Positions 41,233 through 51,379 of a stretch of 64,000 nt of DNA are shown here, piece by piece. The notes under the pieces are model-generated. The model saw nothing but the letters and a program-made list of their open reading frames with translations. It ran no database searches and was not told the DNA's origin. Both the position numbers and the translations under genes were made by a program. Origin of the DNA: GCA-2733415 sp965178635. GTDB lineage: Bacteria; Bacteroidota; Bacteroidia; Flavobacteriales; Flavobacteriaceae. Position 1 is the stretch's first letter, and each line of letters opens with the position of its first letter. The DNA is taken from positions 124,001 to 188,000 of the forward strand of contig CBCXVT010000003.1 of the NCBI GenBank assembly GCA_965178635.1. The letters run 5' to 3'.

Positions 41233-43431
41233 TTAAAACCAATACCCCAAACTCACAAACCATTGCACTTTTTTTATTTCTGGAGACCAAGTAGATTTTA
41301 TTTGAACTGGGCCTAGAATTGTTTTAGTCCCATACCCCAATGCATAACCTATATGATCAGGCAGAGATAACCAATCACCATCTTTAAAAAGCCCATCATC
41401 AACATTTGCCATATTAAAACTCCCTGTTAAAAAATGTTTTTTATAAAACTGATAATGTATACTGATATCACTTTTCACATAACCATCACCTGCAATACTT
41501 AAAAAATCAAATCCGTAAAATGGCACATAGTTATTAATAAAGTTGTTACCATAACCTCCTAATACAAAATCAAAAGACGGATTGGTATTATTCCCTATTC
41601 TAAATCCTCCTTCAGAGAATAAATTAAAATACACTTTTGGCAGTAATTTAGTTGCAAATCCCATTTTAGCTTTACCTATGGTGAATGGGTCATATATATC
41701 TGTTGTTTTATCTGTAAAAAAATATTGATGAACATCTCCTTTAAAATACACACCTTTTGTTGGGTAATACACATCATCTAAAGTATCATATCTTAATTCA
41801 CCATACGCGCTAAAAAAATTATCATTTTCAATTTTAAGATTTGTTTCTTCAGCAGTTATTTTAAGTAGTTTATGCTCTACTCCTAATGCGAATGCAAAAT
41901 CCTTTCTAAAAAGAGTTTCTACATAAAACTGATTGGTTAAATCTAACACATCTATATCATCATCTACTGATGGCACTGCTGGGTTATTGCTGAATATGTT
42001 CAAATCTACTTTATTCTCAAATGAGTTTAATCTTGACTTAAAACCAATACTCCAATAGAATCCTTTATCTATATAATACTCAAAATTATATCTGATATTT
42101 TCCCCTAATATAAAATCAAAACTTACAATATCATTGTTGGTAAACAACTGTTTGTGTGACACATTTATTAATGCTGACCCTTTATACAAATCGTCATAAT
42201 GCATTGCTAATTTTAGTGATGTTTTGTTGTTGCTTTCTCTAAGGTTGATGTCAAGTACACCATCATGAGTTATTTTATATTTTACAACATTAAAGTTATC
42301 TGTAGAGGCAAGTGAAATTATCCCTTTCTCTATTTTTTTATATGAAATTACTGATGGCGTTTTTATCTTCAACTTACCTAACACATAGGCTCTTGTATAG
42401 TTTTCATTTCCGTTTATTCTTACTTTATCAATAATATATAATTGATGATGCCCCTTAACTTTTTCAATCGTAGGACTCGGTTTTTTAGCTTGTGTTTTTG
42501 AAAGTTTTATAAGATCGGTTTTAAATTTATCCGCTGCATCATATCCATTTTTATAAATTTCATTTCCTTGCTCAAAAGAAATAACTGAGAAGCCCGTAAT
42601 ATTAGGTTTAATATAAATAGAGGTCTTCTTCACTTTTTCTGCCATCTGATTATTTGTGTTGAAGTTTGACACCTGCTTCATGATATCAGACGCAGAAATC
42701 AATTGCTTTTTATTCATCAAACTATCTTGCACATCAACACCAATAATGGCATCAACATCTTTTTCTAACAACTCATCTATTGGATAGTTGTTAGTTACAC
42801 CTCCATCAACCAATAATTGTCCGTTAATATTTACTGGTTCAAAAAGTGTTGGAATTGCACCGCTTGCTAACATCGCATCTGGAAGATATCCTTTATCTAA
42901 AACAACTTGTTTTCCAGATTCAATATCAGTTGCTATACAGAAAAATGGAATAGGCAACTCTTTAAAATTAGACACCTCTTTCACGTGGTCTAATAGCTTT
43001 ACATAAAAATTATAGGTGTTTTGTCCTTTTGAAATAGAAGATGGTAACGCTACTTTAAACTTATTAAACGGTAGGGTTACTGCATGCCTACCAGAATTAT
43101 CTCTTTCAAAAAATGATTTATTTTTACGTTGAAAGTCATCACTAATCAACTCTTCAAAATCAACTTGTTTAAAAAGCTCTGTCAATTCATCAGCGGAATA
43201 ACCAGAAGCATATAATGCACCAACTATTGCTCCCATACTTGTACCAGCAATATAATCTATCTGAACACCAGATTCTTCAATCACTTTTAGCGCGCCTATA
43301 TGTGCCAAACCTTTAGCACCACCACCACTTAAAACCAAACCAACTTTTGTATTATTTTCAGCTTCTTTTTGCTGAGAATAGGTTAAAAATGTTGTTAAAA
43401 AAACTACTGTATATAAAATTGATTTCCCCAC
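41233..43431 (-). CDS. Patatin-like phospholipase with outer-membrane barrel (type Vd-like)
   Basis: The 732-residue protein has a signal peptide (ILYTVVFLTTFLTYSQ), a patatin domain with oxyanion GGGAKGLAH, GTSMG (Ser65) and DGG (Asp209), then a POTRA-like region (about 325-390, IDKVRINGNENYTRAYVLGK) and a BamA/Omp85-type barrel to the C-terminal F. This is the PlpD/type Vd order: a lipase secreted by its own barrel. The Ser-Asp dyad is intact, so hydrolase activity on lipids is likely. Single-gene unit after uvrC by 19 bases, possibly cotranscribed. Confidence 0.9.
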   Translation of the reverse strand: MGKSILYTVVFLTTFLTYSQQKEAENNTKVGLVLSGGGAKGLAHIGALKVIEESGVQIDYIAGTSMGAIVGALYASGYSADELTELFKQVDFEELISDDFQRKNKSFFERDNSGRHAVTLPFNKFKVALPSSISKGQNTYNFYVKLLDHVKEVSNFKELPIPFFCIATDIESGKQVVLDKGYLPDAMLASGAIPTLFEPVNINGQLLVDGGVTNNYPIDELLEKDVDAIIGVDVQDSLMNKKQLISASDIMKQVSNFNTNNQMAEKVKKTSIYIKPNITGFSVISFEQGNEIYKNGYDAADKFKTDLIKLSKTQAKKPSPTIEKVKGHHQLYIIDKVRINGNENYTRAYVLGKLKIKTPSVISYKKIEKGIISLASTDNFNVVKYKITHDGVLDINLRESNNKTSLKLAMHYDDLYKGSALINVSHKQLFTNNDIVSFDFILGENIRYNFEYYIDKGFYWSIGFKSRLNSFENKVDLNIFSNNPAVPSVDDDIDVLDLTNQFYVETLFRKDFAFALGVEHKLLKITAEETNLKIENDNFFSAYGELRYDTLDDVYYPTKGVYFKGDVHQYFFTDKTTDIYDPFTIGKAKMGFATKLLPKVYFNLFSEGGFRIGNNTNPSFDFVLGGYGNNFINNYVPFYGFDFLSIAGDGYVKSDISIHYQFYKKHFLTGSFNMANVDDGLFKDGDWLSLPDHIGYALGYGTKTILGPVQIKSTWSPEIKKVQWFVSLGYWF

Positions 43432-43450
43432 AGTGGAAAGTTACTAAATG

Positions 43451-45238
43451 CTAATGAAACTCTTGATATATTTTCTGAGCTTTTGATAAACCAATTACTT
43501 TTTCTAGATCGTTTAAAGTAGCTTCTTTTATACGTTTAACCGACTTAAACTGTTTCATTAAAGTGACAATAGTTTTTTCGCCAATACCATCAATCGTTTC
43601 AAGTTCAGTTTGTAAGGCGGTTTTACTTCGGCGATTTCGGTGATGTTCAATTCCAAAACGATGCGCCTCATTTCGTAAATGCTGAATAACTTTTAGGGTT
43701 TCTGATTTCTTATCTAAATACAACGGATATTTATCATCTGGGTAAAATAACTCTTCTAGTCGTTTGGCAATACCGATAATCGCAATCTTCCCTCTCAAAC
43801 CTAAATCGTCCAAACTTTTTAATGCTGATGATAATTGTCCTTTTCCGCCATCAATAATAATTAATTGTGGCAGAGGTTGTTGTTCATCTAACAAACGTTT
43901 ATAACGCCTATAAACAACTTCTTCCATAGATGCAAAATCATCAGGACCTTCAACAGTTTTTATATTAAAATGTCGGTACTCTTTTTTACTTGGTTTTCCG
44001 TTTTTAAACACCACACAAGCTGCTACAGGATGTGTTCCTTGGATGTTAGAATTATCAAAACACTCAATATGTCGTGGTTCTTCATGCAATCGCAAATCTT
44101 TTTGCATCTGCTTCATCATGCGATTAGAATGACGTTCCGGATCAGTAATTTTCACTTGTTTGAAACGCTCCATTCTAAAGTACTTTGCATTACGAGTTGA
44201 CAAATCTAAAATGTGTTTTTTATCACCTAATTTCGGAATAGTTAGTTTTAACTCATCGCCTAAATCTACTTTAAATGGCACATATAATTCTTTAGATTCT
44301 GAATGAAAACGCGTGCGAATTTCTGTAATGGCAATCTCTAATAATTCTTTATCGGTTTCTTCTAATTTCTTTTTGAGTTCTAAAGTGTGTGATCTAATAA
44401 TTGAACCATACGAAATCTGTAAAAAGTTGATGTACCCATAGCTTTCATCTGTTACAATTGAAAACACATCTACGTTGGATATTTTAGGATTAACAATAGT
44501 AGATTTTGATTGGTAGTTTTCCAAAATTTCTACTTTTTCTTTAATGCGTTGCGCATCTTCAAACTGTAAATTTTCGGCATAACTTCGCATCAGGTTTTTA
44601 AAATTCTGTAACGAATCTTTAAAATTTCCTTTTAAAATTTCACGTATCGCAGTAATTTGATTATTATAAGATTCTTGTGTTTGTAAGCCTTCACAACCAC
44701 CTTTGCAATTTTTTAAATGGTATTCTAAACAAACTTTAAATTTTCCGGAACTGATATTCTCCTGACTCAATTGATAATTACAGGTTCGTAACGGATACAA
44801 ACCTTTTATCAAATCTAATAACGTGCGAACCGTTTTTTGACTGGTGTATGGTCCAAAATATTCTGAACCATCTTTAATCACACGACGTGTAGAAAACACC
44901 CTCGGAAAAGCTTCATTTTTAATACATATCCACGGATAGGTTTTACCATCTTTTAACAGCACATTATAACGCGGCTGGTATTTTTTTATAAGATTATTTT
45001 CTAACAGTAACGCATCAGTTTCTGTAGCAACAACAATGTGTTTGATACTGACAATTTTCTTTACCAGCACTCCCGTTTTTGCGTTATCGTGGTTTTTGGT
45101 AAAATATGATGATACTCGTTTTTTTAAATTTTTAGCCTTACCAACATAAAGAATTTTATCATCTTTATCATAATACTGATACACCCCTGGTTCCTGAGGT
45201 AATAAGTGTACTTGGAGTTTTAAGGCTTCTGTCATCAT
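43451..45238 (-). CDS. uvrC: Excinuclease ABC subunit C
   Basis: The 595-residue protein has the GIY-YIG nuclease (PGVYQYYDKDDKILYVGKAK), a cysteine cluster region (NCKGGCEG), the UVR motif (FEDAQRIKEKVEILENYQSK), the RNase H-like C-terminal nuclease (HIECFDNSNIQGTHPVAACV, LIIIDGGKGQLSSA) and terminal HhH. It makes the dual incisions of nucleotide excision repair with UvrAB. Start can be ATG 45238 or the next codon. The patatin gene follows by 19 bases. Confidence 0.97.
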   Translation of the reverse strand: MMTEALKLQVHLLPQEPGVYQYYDKDDKILYVGKAKNLKKRVSSYFTKNHDNAKTGVLVKKIVSIKHIVVATETDALLLENNLIKKYQPRYNVLLKDGKTYPWICIKNEAFPRVFSTRRVIKDGSEYFGPYTSQKTVRTLLDLIKGLYPLRTCNYQLSQENISSGKFKVCLEYHLKNCKGGCEGLQTQESYNNQITAIREILKGNFKDSLQNFKNLMRSYAENLQFEDAQRIKEKVEILENYQSKSTIVNPKISNVDVFSIVTDESYGYINFLQISYGSIIRSHTLELKKKLEETDKELLEIAITEIRTRFHSESKELYVPFKVDLGDELKLTIPKLGDKKHILDLSTRNAKYFRMERFKQVKITDPERHSNRMMKQMQKDLRLHEEPRHIECFDNSNIQGTHPVAACVVFKNGKPSKKEYRHFNIKTVEGPDDFASMEEVVYRRYKRLLDEQQPLPQLIIIDGGKGQLSSALKSLDDLGLRGKIAIIGIAKRLEELFYPDDKYPLYLDKKSETLKVIQHLRNEAHRFGIEHHRNRRSKTALQTELETIDGIGEKTIVTLMKQFKSVKRIKEATLNDLEKVIGLSKAQKIYQEFH

Positions 45239-45273
45239 CTTTTGGCAAACTTATTAAAGATTGTAAGTAGTAT

Positions 45274-45552
45274 TTATAAACTACTTAATTTCATTTCTAA
45301 AATTTCATTCTTCGTTTCTAGATTGCCTATCTGAATATTTAAAATTTCAATCTCTTTATCTTTATTACTTAACTTTAAATCTATTAATTCAAATCTTTCT
45401 TTAATATTTGTATAGATAGAGTTAGAATCATTTATTACTTGTGTTAAAAGTTTTGTCTTGTCTTTCTTCACTTCATTAATTAAACTTAACTCATCAACTT
45501 CTTTCTGTAAATCTAAAAGAGCTAATTCAAGTTTTGTTATACGTTCCTTCAT
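45274..45552 (-). CDS. Small coiled-coil protein
   Basis: A 92-residue protein almost entirely coiled coil (heptad-like Leu/Ile pattern: KLELALLDLQKEVDELSLIN, LETKNEILEMKLSSL), without signal or membrane segment. It lies 35 bases before uvrC on the same strand. The composition is normal for the strain and the frame is intact with a clean ATG, but I recognise no family and cannot exclude a poorly conserved ORF. Confidence 0.55.
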   Translation of the reverse strand: MKERITKLELALLDLQKEVDELSLINEVKKDKTKLLTQVINDSNSIYTNIKERFELIDLKLSNKDKEIEILNIQIGNLETKNEILEMKLSSL

Positions 45553-45678
45553 CTATTTTAATTTTTAATTCTTTAAGTAAGCAGATACAAGACAAAAATA
45601 AGGAAATATATAACACCATTTTCTCAGGTTTACCAAAGTTAAATAATTGTCTTATTTTTATGTACTAAACTAATATAT

Positions 45679-46086
45679 ATGAATTCAACAGTTAAAAATA
45701 TCTTGGCCGTAATTGCTGGTATCGGAGTGGGTATGGTCGTGAATATGGGACTCATTATGATAAGTAGTTCACTAATTCCACCACCAGAAGGCATAGACAA
45801 TACCACAATGGAAGGTTTAAAAGCCGGTATGCATTTATTTGAACCCAAACATTTTATCATGCCGTTTTTAGCACATGCATTGGGAACATTAGCTGGAGCA
45901 TTTGTAGTAGCTAAATTGGCTGCATCACATCAACTAAAATTCGCTATCGGAATTGGTGTATTTTTCTTGTTAGGTGGTTTAGTAAATATTTTCATGTTAC
46001 CCTCTCCTACTTGGTTTACCGTATTAGATTTAGGTATGGCTTATATTCCTATGGGATGGTTAGCAGGAAAATTAGCCTCTAAATAA
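45679..46086 (+). CDS. Small membrane protein, four segments
   Basis: The 135-residue protein has about four hydrophobic helices (10-30, 60-80, 90-110, 113-130) with glycine-rich faces (IAGIGVGMVVNMGLIMI, AHALGTLAGAFVVAKLAA). Function not recognised. It is followed 2 bases later by a lipoprotein gene and probably forms an operon with it. Divergent from the small coiled-coil gene; the 126-base gap likely holds promoters for both. Confidence 0.8.
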   Translation: MNSTVKNILAVIAGIGVGMVVNMGLIMISSSLIPPPEGIDNTTMEGLKAGMHLFEPKHFIMPFLAHALGTLAGAFVVAKLAASHQLKFAIGIGVFFLLGGLVNIFMLPSPTWFTVLDLGMAYIPMGWLAGKLASK

Positions 46087-46088
46087 TT

Positions 46089-46448
46089 ATGAAACACCTA
46101 TTCTTACTCTGTTTTATACTAGTCCTGACTTCTTGCAAAAAACAAAATGAAACTGTTACTGTTAATCAAATCATTGAATTTAACAAAGAGAAATGGTTAA
46201 TTCAAGATGGGTATACTTATCCTAACAGAGATGGAATGTTACCCGTTTTATTTGCTAACGACACTTTAAAGAAATTAAAACGAGACGATATTTATAACTT
46301 ACTAGGTGAGCCAAACCGTACGGATAAGAACTACTTGTTTTACATTGTATCTCAACGACGTATTGGCTTTTTTCCATTGAACACTAAAACCTTAGTTGTT
46401 AAATTACAAGGCAATGACAGTTTAAATAAAGTTATGATTCACGAATAG
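46089..46448 (+). CDS. Small lipoprotein with BamE-like motif
   Basis: A 119-residue lipoprotein (CFILVLTSCKKQNE, Cys17). The segment LKRDDIYNLLGEPNRTDKNY, then LFYIVSQRRIGFF, recalls the two-helix/three-strand layout of BamE/OmlA-type domains, but with no cysteine or conserved site that would prove it. Cotranscribed with the preceding membrane protein. Function unknown. Confidence 0.72.
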   Translation: MKHLFLLCFILVLTSCKKQNETVTVNQIIEFNKEKWLIQDGYTYPNRDGMLPVLFANDTLKKLKRDDIYNLLGEPNRTDKNYLFYIVSQRRIGFFPLNTKTLVVKLQGNDSLNKVMIHE

Positions 46449-46449
46449 A

Positions 46450-46476
46450 TTGCTTTATCCTATTTTAATAACTTTG
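46450..46476 (+). promoter_or_regulatory. Promoter of the old yellow enzyme gene
   Basis: TTG (46450-46452), 16-base spacer, TAACTTTG (46469-46476), followed by GCAC; 28 bases before ATG 46505. Confidence 0.55.
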
Positions 46477-46504
46477 CACAGCAACCCTAATTACTTAAAC
46501 TACT

Positions 46505-47584
46505 ATGGCTACTTCTCTAAATACTCCTATAACATTTCCTTGTGGTAAAATCATGAAAAATAAATTCATGTTAGCACCATTAACTAACAAGCAAAGTTAT
46601 GAAAACGGTATGCTTTCTGATGATGAATTACATTGGTTAACCTTGAGGGCAAAAGGACAATTTGGGTTAGTAATGACTTGTGCATCTCATGTGCAAGAAA
46701 TTGGTAAAGGCTTTGAAAGACAATTAGGAATATTTTCTGATGCACATATAAAAGGGCATCAAAAACTAACCTCAGCTATTAAAGCATACGGTAGTTTAGC
46801 AGTTATACAGTTACACCATGCAGGTATGCGCTCACCAAAAGAATTAATTGATGGGGCGCCAGTTTGCCCTTCTGTAGATGAAAAAACGGGGTCACGAGCC
46901 TTATCTTTAGAGGAAGTTATTCAGTTAAAAACTGATTTTATTGGCGCGGCAATAAGAGCAAAAAAAAGCGGGTATGATGGTGTAGAAGTTCACGGTGCAC
47001 ACGGTTATATTTTAACGCAATTTTTAAGTAAAGAGATTAACCATCGTACTGATGCATACGGTGGAAGTTTAGAAAACAGAGCACGATTGTTATTTGAAAT
47101 CGTTGATGGTATTCGTAACTCTTGTGGGCCTGATTTTTTAATTGGTGTGCGATTATCTCCTGAACGTTTCGGTATGGAACTTCAAGACATCAAAACGGTA
47201 AGTCAGCAATTGATTGATTCTGGTCAAATAGATTTCTTAGATATCTCTTTATGGGATAGTTTTAAACAACCTGAAGAAGAGCAACACGCCACAAAATCAT
47301 TATTAGCACACTTTACAGAACTCAACTTTAAAAACGTGTTATTTACCGTTGCTGGAAAAATATACAGCGGCCAAGATGTCAACAACATTATAGACGCTGG
47401 TGTAGATTTTGTAAGCATTGGTAAGTCTGCTATTTTACATCATGATTTTCCTGTAAAAGTTATGGAGAATCCTGATTTTAAACCCGTAGAAGTTCCTGTA
47501 ACAAAAAGCCATTTACGACAAGAAGGTTTAGGTGAGGATTTCATCACTTATATGAAAAAATGGGAAGGCTTTGTAGCTGATTAA
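46505..47584 (+). CDS. Old yellow enzyme family NADH:flavin oxidoreductase
   Basis: The 359-residue TIM-barrel flavoprotein has FMN-binding and catalytic blocks: FMLAPLTNKQSYENG, IQLHHAGMRSP (His pair), YDGVEVHGAHGYILTQFLSK and the HRTDAYGGSLENRARLLFE block. It reduces activated C=C bonds of enals, enones or similar; true substrate unknown. It has its own promoter. Its stop overlaps the tex stop region (convergent, 4 bases shared), without a terminator in between. Confidence 0.93.
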   Translation: MATSLNTPITFPCGKIMKNKFMLAPLTNKQSYENGMLSDDELHWLTLRAKGQFGLVMTCASHVQEIGKGFERQLGIFSDAHIKGHQKLTSAIKAYGSLAVIQLHHAGMRSPKELIDGAPVCPSVDEKTGSRALSLEEVIQLKTDFIGAAIRAKKSGYDGVEVHGAHGYILTQFLSKEINHRTDAYGGSLENRARLLFEIVDGIRNSCGPDFLIGVRLSPERFGMELQDIKTVSQQLIDSGQIDFLDISLWDSFKQPEEEQHATKSLLAHFTELNFKNVLFTVAGKIYSGQDVNNIIDAGVDFVSIGKSAILHHDFPVKVMENPDFKPVEVPVTKSHLRQEGLGEDFITYMKKWEGFVAD

Positions 47585-49707
47585 TCCACCATACTCAATT
47601 GTATTCTACCACGTTGCTCGTCAACTTCAATAACTTTAACCATTACGTGTTGGTTTAATTGTACAATATCATTAGGGTCGGACACATATTTCTGTGCCAA
47701 TTTTGACACATGTACTAAACCACTTTGCTTGATACCAATATCAACAAAACAACCAAAATTGGTGATGTTATTGACAATTCCGGGTACACGCATGCCTACT
47801 TTTACATCTTCTATTTTATTTAAATCGGCCGCAAATTCGAATACTTTTGCTTTTTGTCTTGGATCAACACCTGGCTTTTCTAATTCTTGAATAATGTCTT
47901 TTAAAGTTGGCATTCCAATAGCATCGGTACAATAGTTGTCCAACGGAATTTTTAAAATCAGTTGCTTATCACCTATCAAATCTGATAAACTCACCTTTAA
48001 ATCTTTTGCCATTTGTTCCACCAACTTGTAACGTTCTGGATGAACAGCAGAATTATCTAACGGATGTTTTCCATCGATAATTCGCATAAAACCTGCTGAT
48101 TGCTCAAAAGCTTTAGGCCCTAAACGTGGGATTTTCTTCAGTTCAGCACGCGATTGAATACTCCCGTGTTCCGATCTGTATTTTACAATATTTTCTGCAA
48201 TGGTAGTTCCAATTCCAGACACATAACTCAGTAAAGGCGCGCTAGCCGTATTGACATTTACACCAATGGTATTCACACAGCTCATAACCACAATATCCAA
48301 TTCGTTTTTCAATTTGGTCTGATCAACATCATGTTGGTATTGCCCTACTCCTATTGATTTCGGGTCTATTTTTACCAACTCCGCTAAAGGATCTGCTAAA
48401 CGTCTCCCTATTGACACAGCGCCCCTAACAGTAACATCATAATCAGGAAACTCTGAGCGTGCCAATTTTGACGCTGAGTACACTGAAGCTCCTGCCTCAT
48501 TAACCACAAACACTTGTACGTCTTTATCTAAATATAACTTCTTAATAAAGGCTTCCGTTTCTCTTGATGCTGTTCCGTTTCCTATAGCAATAGCTTCAAT
48601 TTTATAAGCATTCACTAAAGACTTTATTTTTTTTAACGCTTCCGTTTCTTTTTTCTGTGGCGCATGTGGATAGATGGTTTCATTGTGTTTTAAATCGCCG
48701 TTTTCATCTAAACAGACTACTTTACAACCACTTCTAAAACCAGGATCTAAGGCTAAAATTCGCTTTTCACCTAACGGCGCTCCTAATAATAACTGACGCA
48801 AATTATTTGAAAATACTTGAATAGCTTTGTCGTCTGCTTTTTCTTTGGCTGTTTTTAAAACTTCATTACTAATAGCTGGTTGTAATAAGCGTTTATAGGC
48901 GTCTTCAATAGCTATAAATATTTGATTGGCGCAAGATTCTGTGCCAGTTTTTACAACGGTATTATCAATAACATCTAAAGCCTCTTCTTTATCTACATCT
49001 ACTTTTAAACGTACAAACCCTTCATTCTGCGCACGTAAAATGGCTAACAATCTGTGTGAAGGCGCTTTGTCTAAAGGTTCATTCCAATCAAAATACTGTT
49101 GGTATTTCTGTGCTTTGTCGTCGTCTTTTTTTGTTTTTATAAGTGTAGATCCAATGACAGATTTACGTTGGTACATACGACGGACTTTCTGACGTACAAA
49201 CTCATTTTCATTCACCCACTCTGCAATAATATCTTGAGCACCTTGAAGCGCTTCATCGCTAGTTTTAACTGCTCCTTTTTTAAAACGATTGGCTGCTAAA
49301 GTAATATCAGTCTCTTTTTGCGACATGATAATTTTTGCCAAAGGTTCTAAACCATTTTCGCGTGCTACTGACGCTTTTGTTTTTCGCTTTTTCTTAAATG
49401 GTAAATACAAATCTTCCAACTGTGTAAGAGAATCTGTCTTGGCTATTTTATGCTGTAGCTCCGAGGTTAACAAACCTTGTTCTTCTATAGCTTTTAGAAT
49501 GGTGCTTTTTCGTTTTTCTAAATCTTCAAATAGGGTTTTATATTTTACAATGTCACCAATCTGAACCTCATCTAAATTACCCGTCATTTCCTTTCTATAT
49601 CTTGATATAAAAGGAATAGTTGCATCCTCGTTTAGTAATTTAATGGTATTAGCAACGCTTTTCTCTGCTAATTGCGTGGCTTTTATAATGTATTGAAGTG
49701 TATTCAT
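47581..49707 (-). CDS. tex: RNA-binding transcription accessory protein Tex
   Basis: The 708-residue protein shows the Tex order: N-terminal helices (TIPFISRYRKEMTGNLDEVQ), YqgF/RNase H-like core (KRILALDPGFRSGCKVVCLD), HhH pairs (APLLSYVSGIGTTIAENIVK, LKKIPRLGPKAFEQSAGF) and a C-terminal S1 domain (GIVNNITNFGCFVDIGIKQS). Tex binds nucleic acids and interacts with transcription machinery. Length is typical. Monocistronic; diverges from nothing, converging with the old yellow enzyme gene. Confidence 0.97.
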   Translation of the reverse strand: MNTLQYIIKATQLAEKSVANTIKLLNEDATIPFISRYRKEMTGNLDEVQIGDIVKYKTLFEDLEKRKSTILKAIEEQGLLTSELQHKIAKTDSLTQLEDLYLPFKKKRKTKASVARENGLEPLAKIIMSQKETDITLAANRFKKGAVKTSDEALQGAQDIIAEWVNENEFVRQKVRRMYQRKSVIGSTLIKTKKDDDKAQKYQQYFDWNEPLDKAPSHRLLAILRAQNEGFVRLKVDVDKEEALDVIDNTVVKTGTESCANQIFIAIEDAYKRLLQPAISNEVLKTAKEKADDKAIQVFSNNLRQLLLGAPLGEKRILALDPGFRSGCKVVCLDENGDLKHNETIYPHAPQKKETEALKKIKSLVNAYKIEAIAIGNGTASRETEAFIKKLYLDKDVQVFVVNEAGASVYSASKLARSEFPDYDVTVRGAVSIGRRLADPLAELVKIDPKSIGVGQYQHDVDQTKLKNELDIVVMSCVNTIGVNVNTASAPLLSYVSGIGTTIAENIVKYRSEHGSIQSRAELKKIPRLGPKAFEQSAGFMRIIDGKHPLDNSAVHPERYKLVEQMAKDLKVSLSDLIGDKQLILKIPLDNYCTDAIGMPTLKDIIQELEKPGVDPRQKAKVFEFAADLNKIEDVKVGMRVPGIVNNITNFGCFVDIGIKQSGLVHVSKLAQKYVSDPNDIVQLNQHVMVKVIEVDEQRGRIQLSMVD

Positions 49708-49784
49708 TTCTGAATATAATTTATATAGCTAACGCTTTAAAAAAAAGCGTTGCTTAAGTTTTTTAATTTAATAAATAATCAAGG

Positions 49785-50453
49785 TTATTTCCCTTCCACA
49801 ATCACAACAATCTCCCCTTTCGGGGCTTTGTTTTCAAAATGGGTTAAAACTTCTTTTGCTGTTCCTCTAACGGTTTCTTCGTATAATTTTGATAACTCAC
49901 GAGATACAGATACTTGACGTTCTTCACCAAAATATTCGCAGAAATGCCCTAACGTTTTTACCAGTTTATGTGGTGACTCATAGATAATCATGGTTCGGGT
50001 TTCTACTGCTAACAATTTAAACCGTGTTTGACGTCCTTTTTTAACAGGTAAAAACCCTTCAAACACAAACTTATCATTTGGTAAACCAGAATTAACTAAA
50101 GCTGGCACAAAAGCAGTTGCTCCTGGTAAACAATCTACCGGAATACCTTCTTTCACACAGGCACGCGTTAATAAAAATCCTGGATCTGAAATAGCTGGTG
50201 TTCCAGCATCTGAAATTAAGGCAATGGTTTGTCCGGCTTTTAATTTTTGCAACACACTTTCCACCATTCTATGCTCATTATGCATGTGATGCGATTGCAT
50301 GTGTGTTGAAATTTCGAAATGCTTTAAGAGCTTACCAGAAGTTCTGGTGTCTTCAGCTAAAATTAAATCGACTTCTTTTAGCACACGTATGGCTCTAAAA
50401 GTCATGTCTTCTAAATTACCAATAGGTGTTGGTACTAGATATAATTTACTCAT
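49785..50453 (-). CDS. rsmI: 16S rRNA 2'-O-methyltransferase RsmI
   Basis: The 222-residue protein has the tetrapyrrole-methylase-type fold with RsmI signatures: YLVPTPIGNLEDMTFRAIRV, ILAEDTRTSGKLLKHF, LISDAGTPAISDPGF and GEIVVIVEG. It methylates C1402 of 16S rRNA. The start ATG overlaps the stop of the upstream gene by one base (TAATG), so they are coupled. The protein is shorter than the E. coli version at the C-terminus, normal in Bacteroidota. Confidence 0.96.
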   Translation of the reverse strand: MSKLYLVPTPIGNLEDMTFRAIRVLKEVDLILAEDTRTSGKLLKHFEISTHMQSHHMHNEHRMVESVLQKLKAGQTIALISDAGTPAISDPGFLLTRACVKEGIPVDCLPGATAFVPALVNSGLPNDKFVFEGFLPVKKGRQTRFKLLAVETRTMIIYESPHKLVKTLGHFCEYFGEERQVSVSRELSKLYEETVRGTAKEVLTHFENKAPKGEIVVIVEGK

Positions 50454-51193
50454 TAATATTTTCCTTCAATAAATGATATTAAACGCTCTTCGTAAGCTTC
50501 TTTTCCTGCCCAGTTATTGTACTCTGGTTTCACCATACCATTTAAAAACTCTAAAGCTTCTAACTCGCTATTTAGCGTATTTAGTTGTGAAATCACACGA
50601 TTAAAATCTTCTGTACTGCCATTAAATAAATGTTTAACGAATGCTATTCTATCATTTAACCCAATGGTAATGCCTTTTTTTAATCGGTCATTTAACGACC
50701 CTGATTTTGGCGCTTCTTCTATATCTTTTTGAGTTGGCGCCACATCTTCCATGTCATTCTTAGCAATATCTAAAGGCTCCGTAATCGTTTCAAACAACTG
50801 ATCTACTTGTTGAGTTTCTTGTGGCATTTGCGCTACAATATCAATCATCTTTTCTGTTGCAGGCTCCACATATAATTCTTCATCAGACACAAATAAATTT
50901 TCATCTAAAGTCGATAACATGTCAGAATCATCAATTACTGGTTGTTCCTCAGTTACATTGTTTACTTCCTTTTCTTGAGCAGGCATTTCTTCTACAACTA
51001 CCTTTTTTTCAACGATAACAACTTCTTTTTCAGCTGTCTCTTCTGATAAATTTGAATTTACAAATTCTAAAACTGTTAATTTTTCATACAATTTCTGTGC
51101 TAAGTGTTGTAATTCGGAAACAGAAACATTATTGGGTGTTTCTAGAATTTTTTCTGCTAATAGGTTTAAGTCTGATTTAAGTAAATTTTTCAT
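50453..51193 (-). CDS. Acidic protein of unknown function coupled to rsmI
   Basis: A 246-residue cytosolic protein: helical N-terminus (about 1-50), an acidic low-complexity middle rich in Glu, Val and Gln (about 55-165), and a conserved-looking C-terminal block (SLNDRLKKGITIGLNDRIAF, VKHLFNGSTEDFNRVISQLN, EFLNGMVKPEYNNWAGKEAY). I recall this C-terminal block as widespread in Bacteroidota next to rsmI and tdk, without a known role. One-base overlap with rsmI. Confidence 0.83.
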   Translation of the reverse strand: MKNLLKSDLNLLAEKILETPNNVSVSELQHLAQKLYEKLTVLEFVNSNLSEETAEKEVVIVEKKVVVEEMPAQEKEVNNVTEEQPVIDDSDMLSTLDENLFVSDEELYVEPATEKMIDIVAQMPQETQQVDQLFETITEPLDIAKNDMEDVAPTQKDIEEAPKSGSLNDRLKKGITIGLNDRIAFVKHLFNGSTEDFNRVISQLNTLNSELEALEFLNGMVKPEYNNWAGKEAYEERLISFIEGKY

Positions 51194-51317
51194 TGCTAAT
51201 TAAGACGTGTTTTAATGCTACAAATATGTTGAAAGATACTAAATTAAACGGAAATTAAAGGATAATTATTATTTTCAACCACAATTTATTACAATAAAGC
51301 TGCTTTAAAAATTACAT

Positions 51318-51345
51318 TTGAATAACGTAAATTTATGTAGCTTTG
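51318..51345 (+). promoter_or_regulatory. Promoter of tdk-alr
   Basis: TTG (51318-51320), 17-base spacer, TAGCTTTG (51338-51345), then a 34-base leader to ATG 51380. Confidence 0.58.
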
Positions 51346-51379
51346 TTGCATAGAGTACTATCCTTAATAAAACAAGAAC

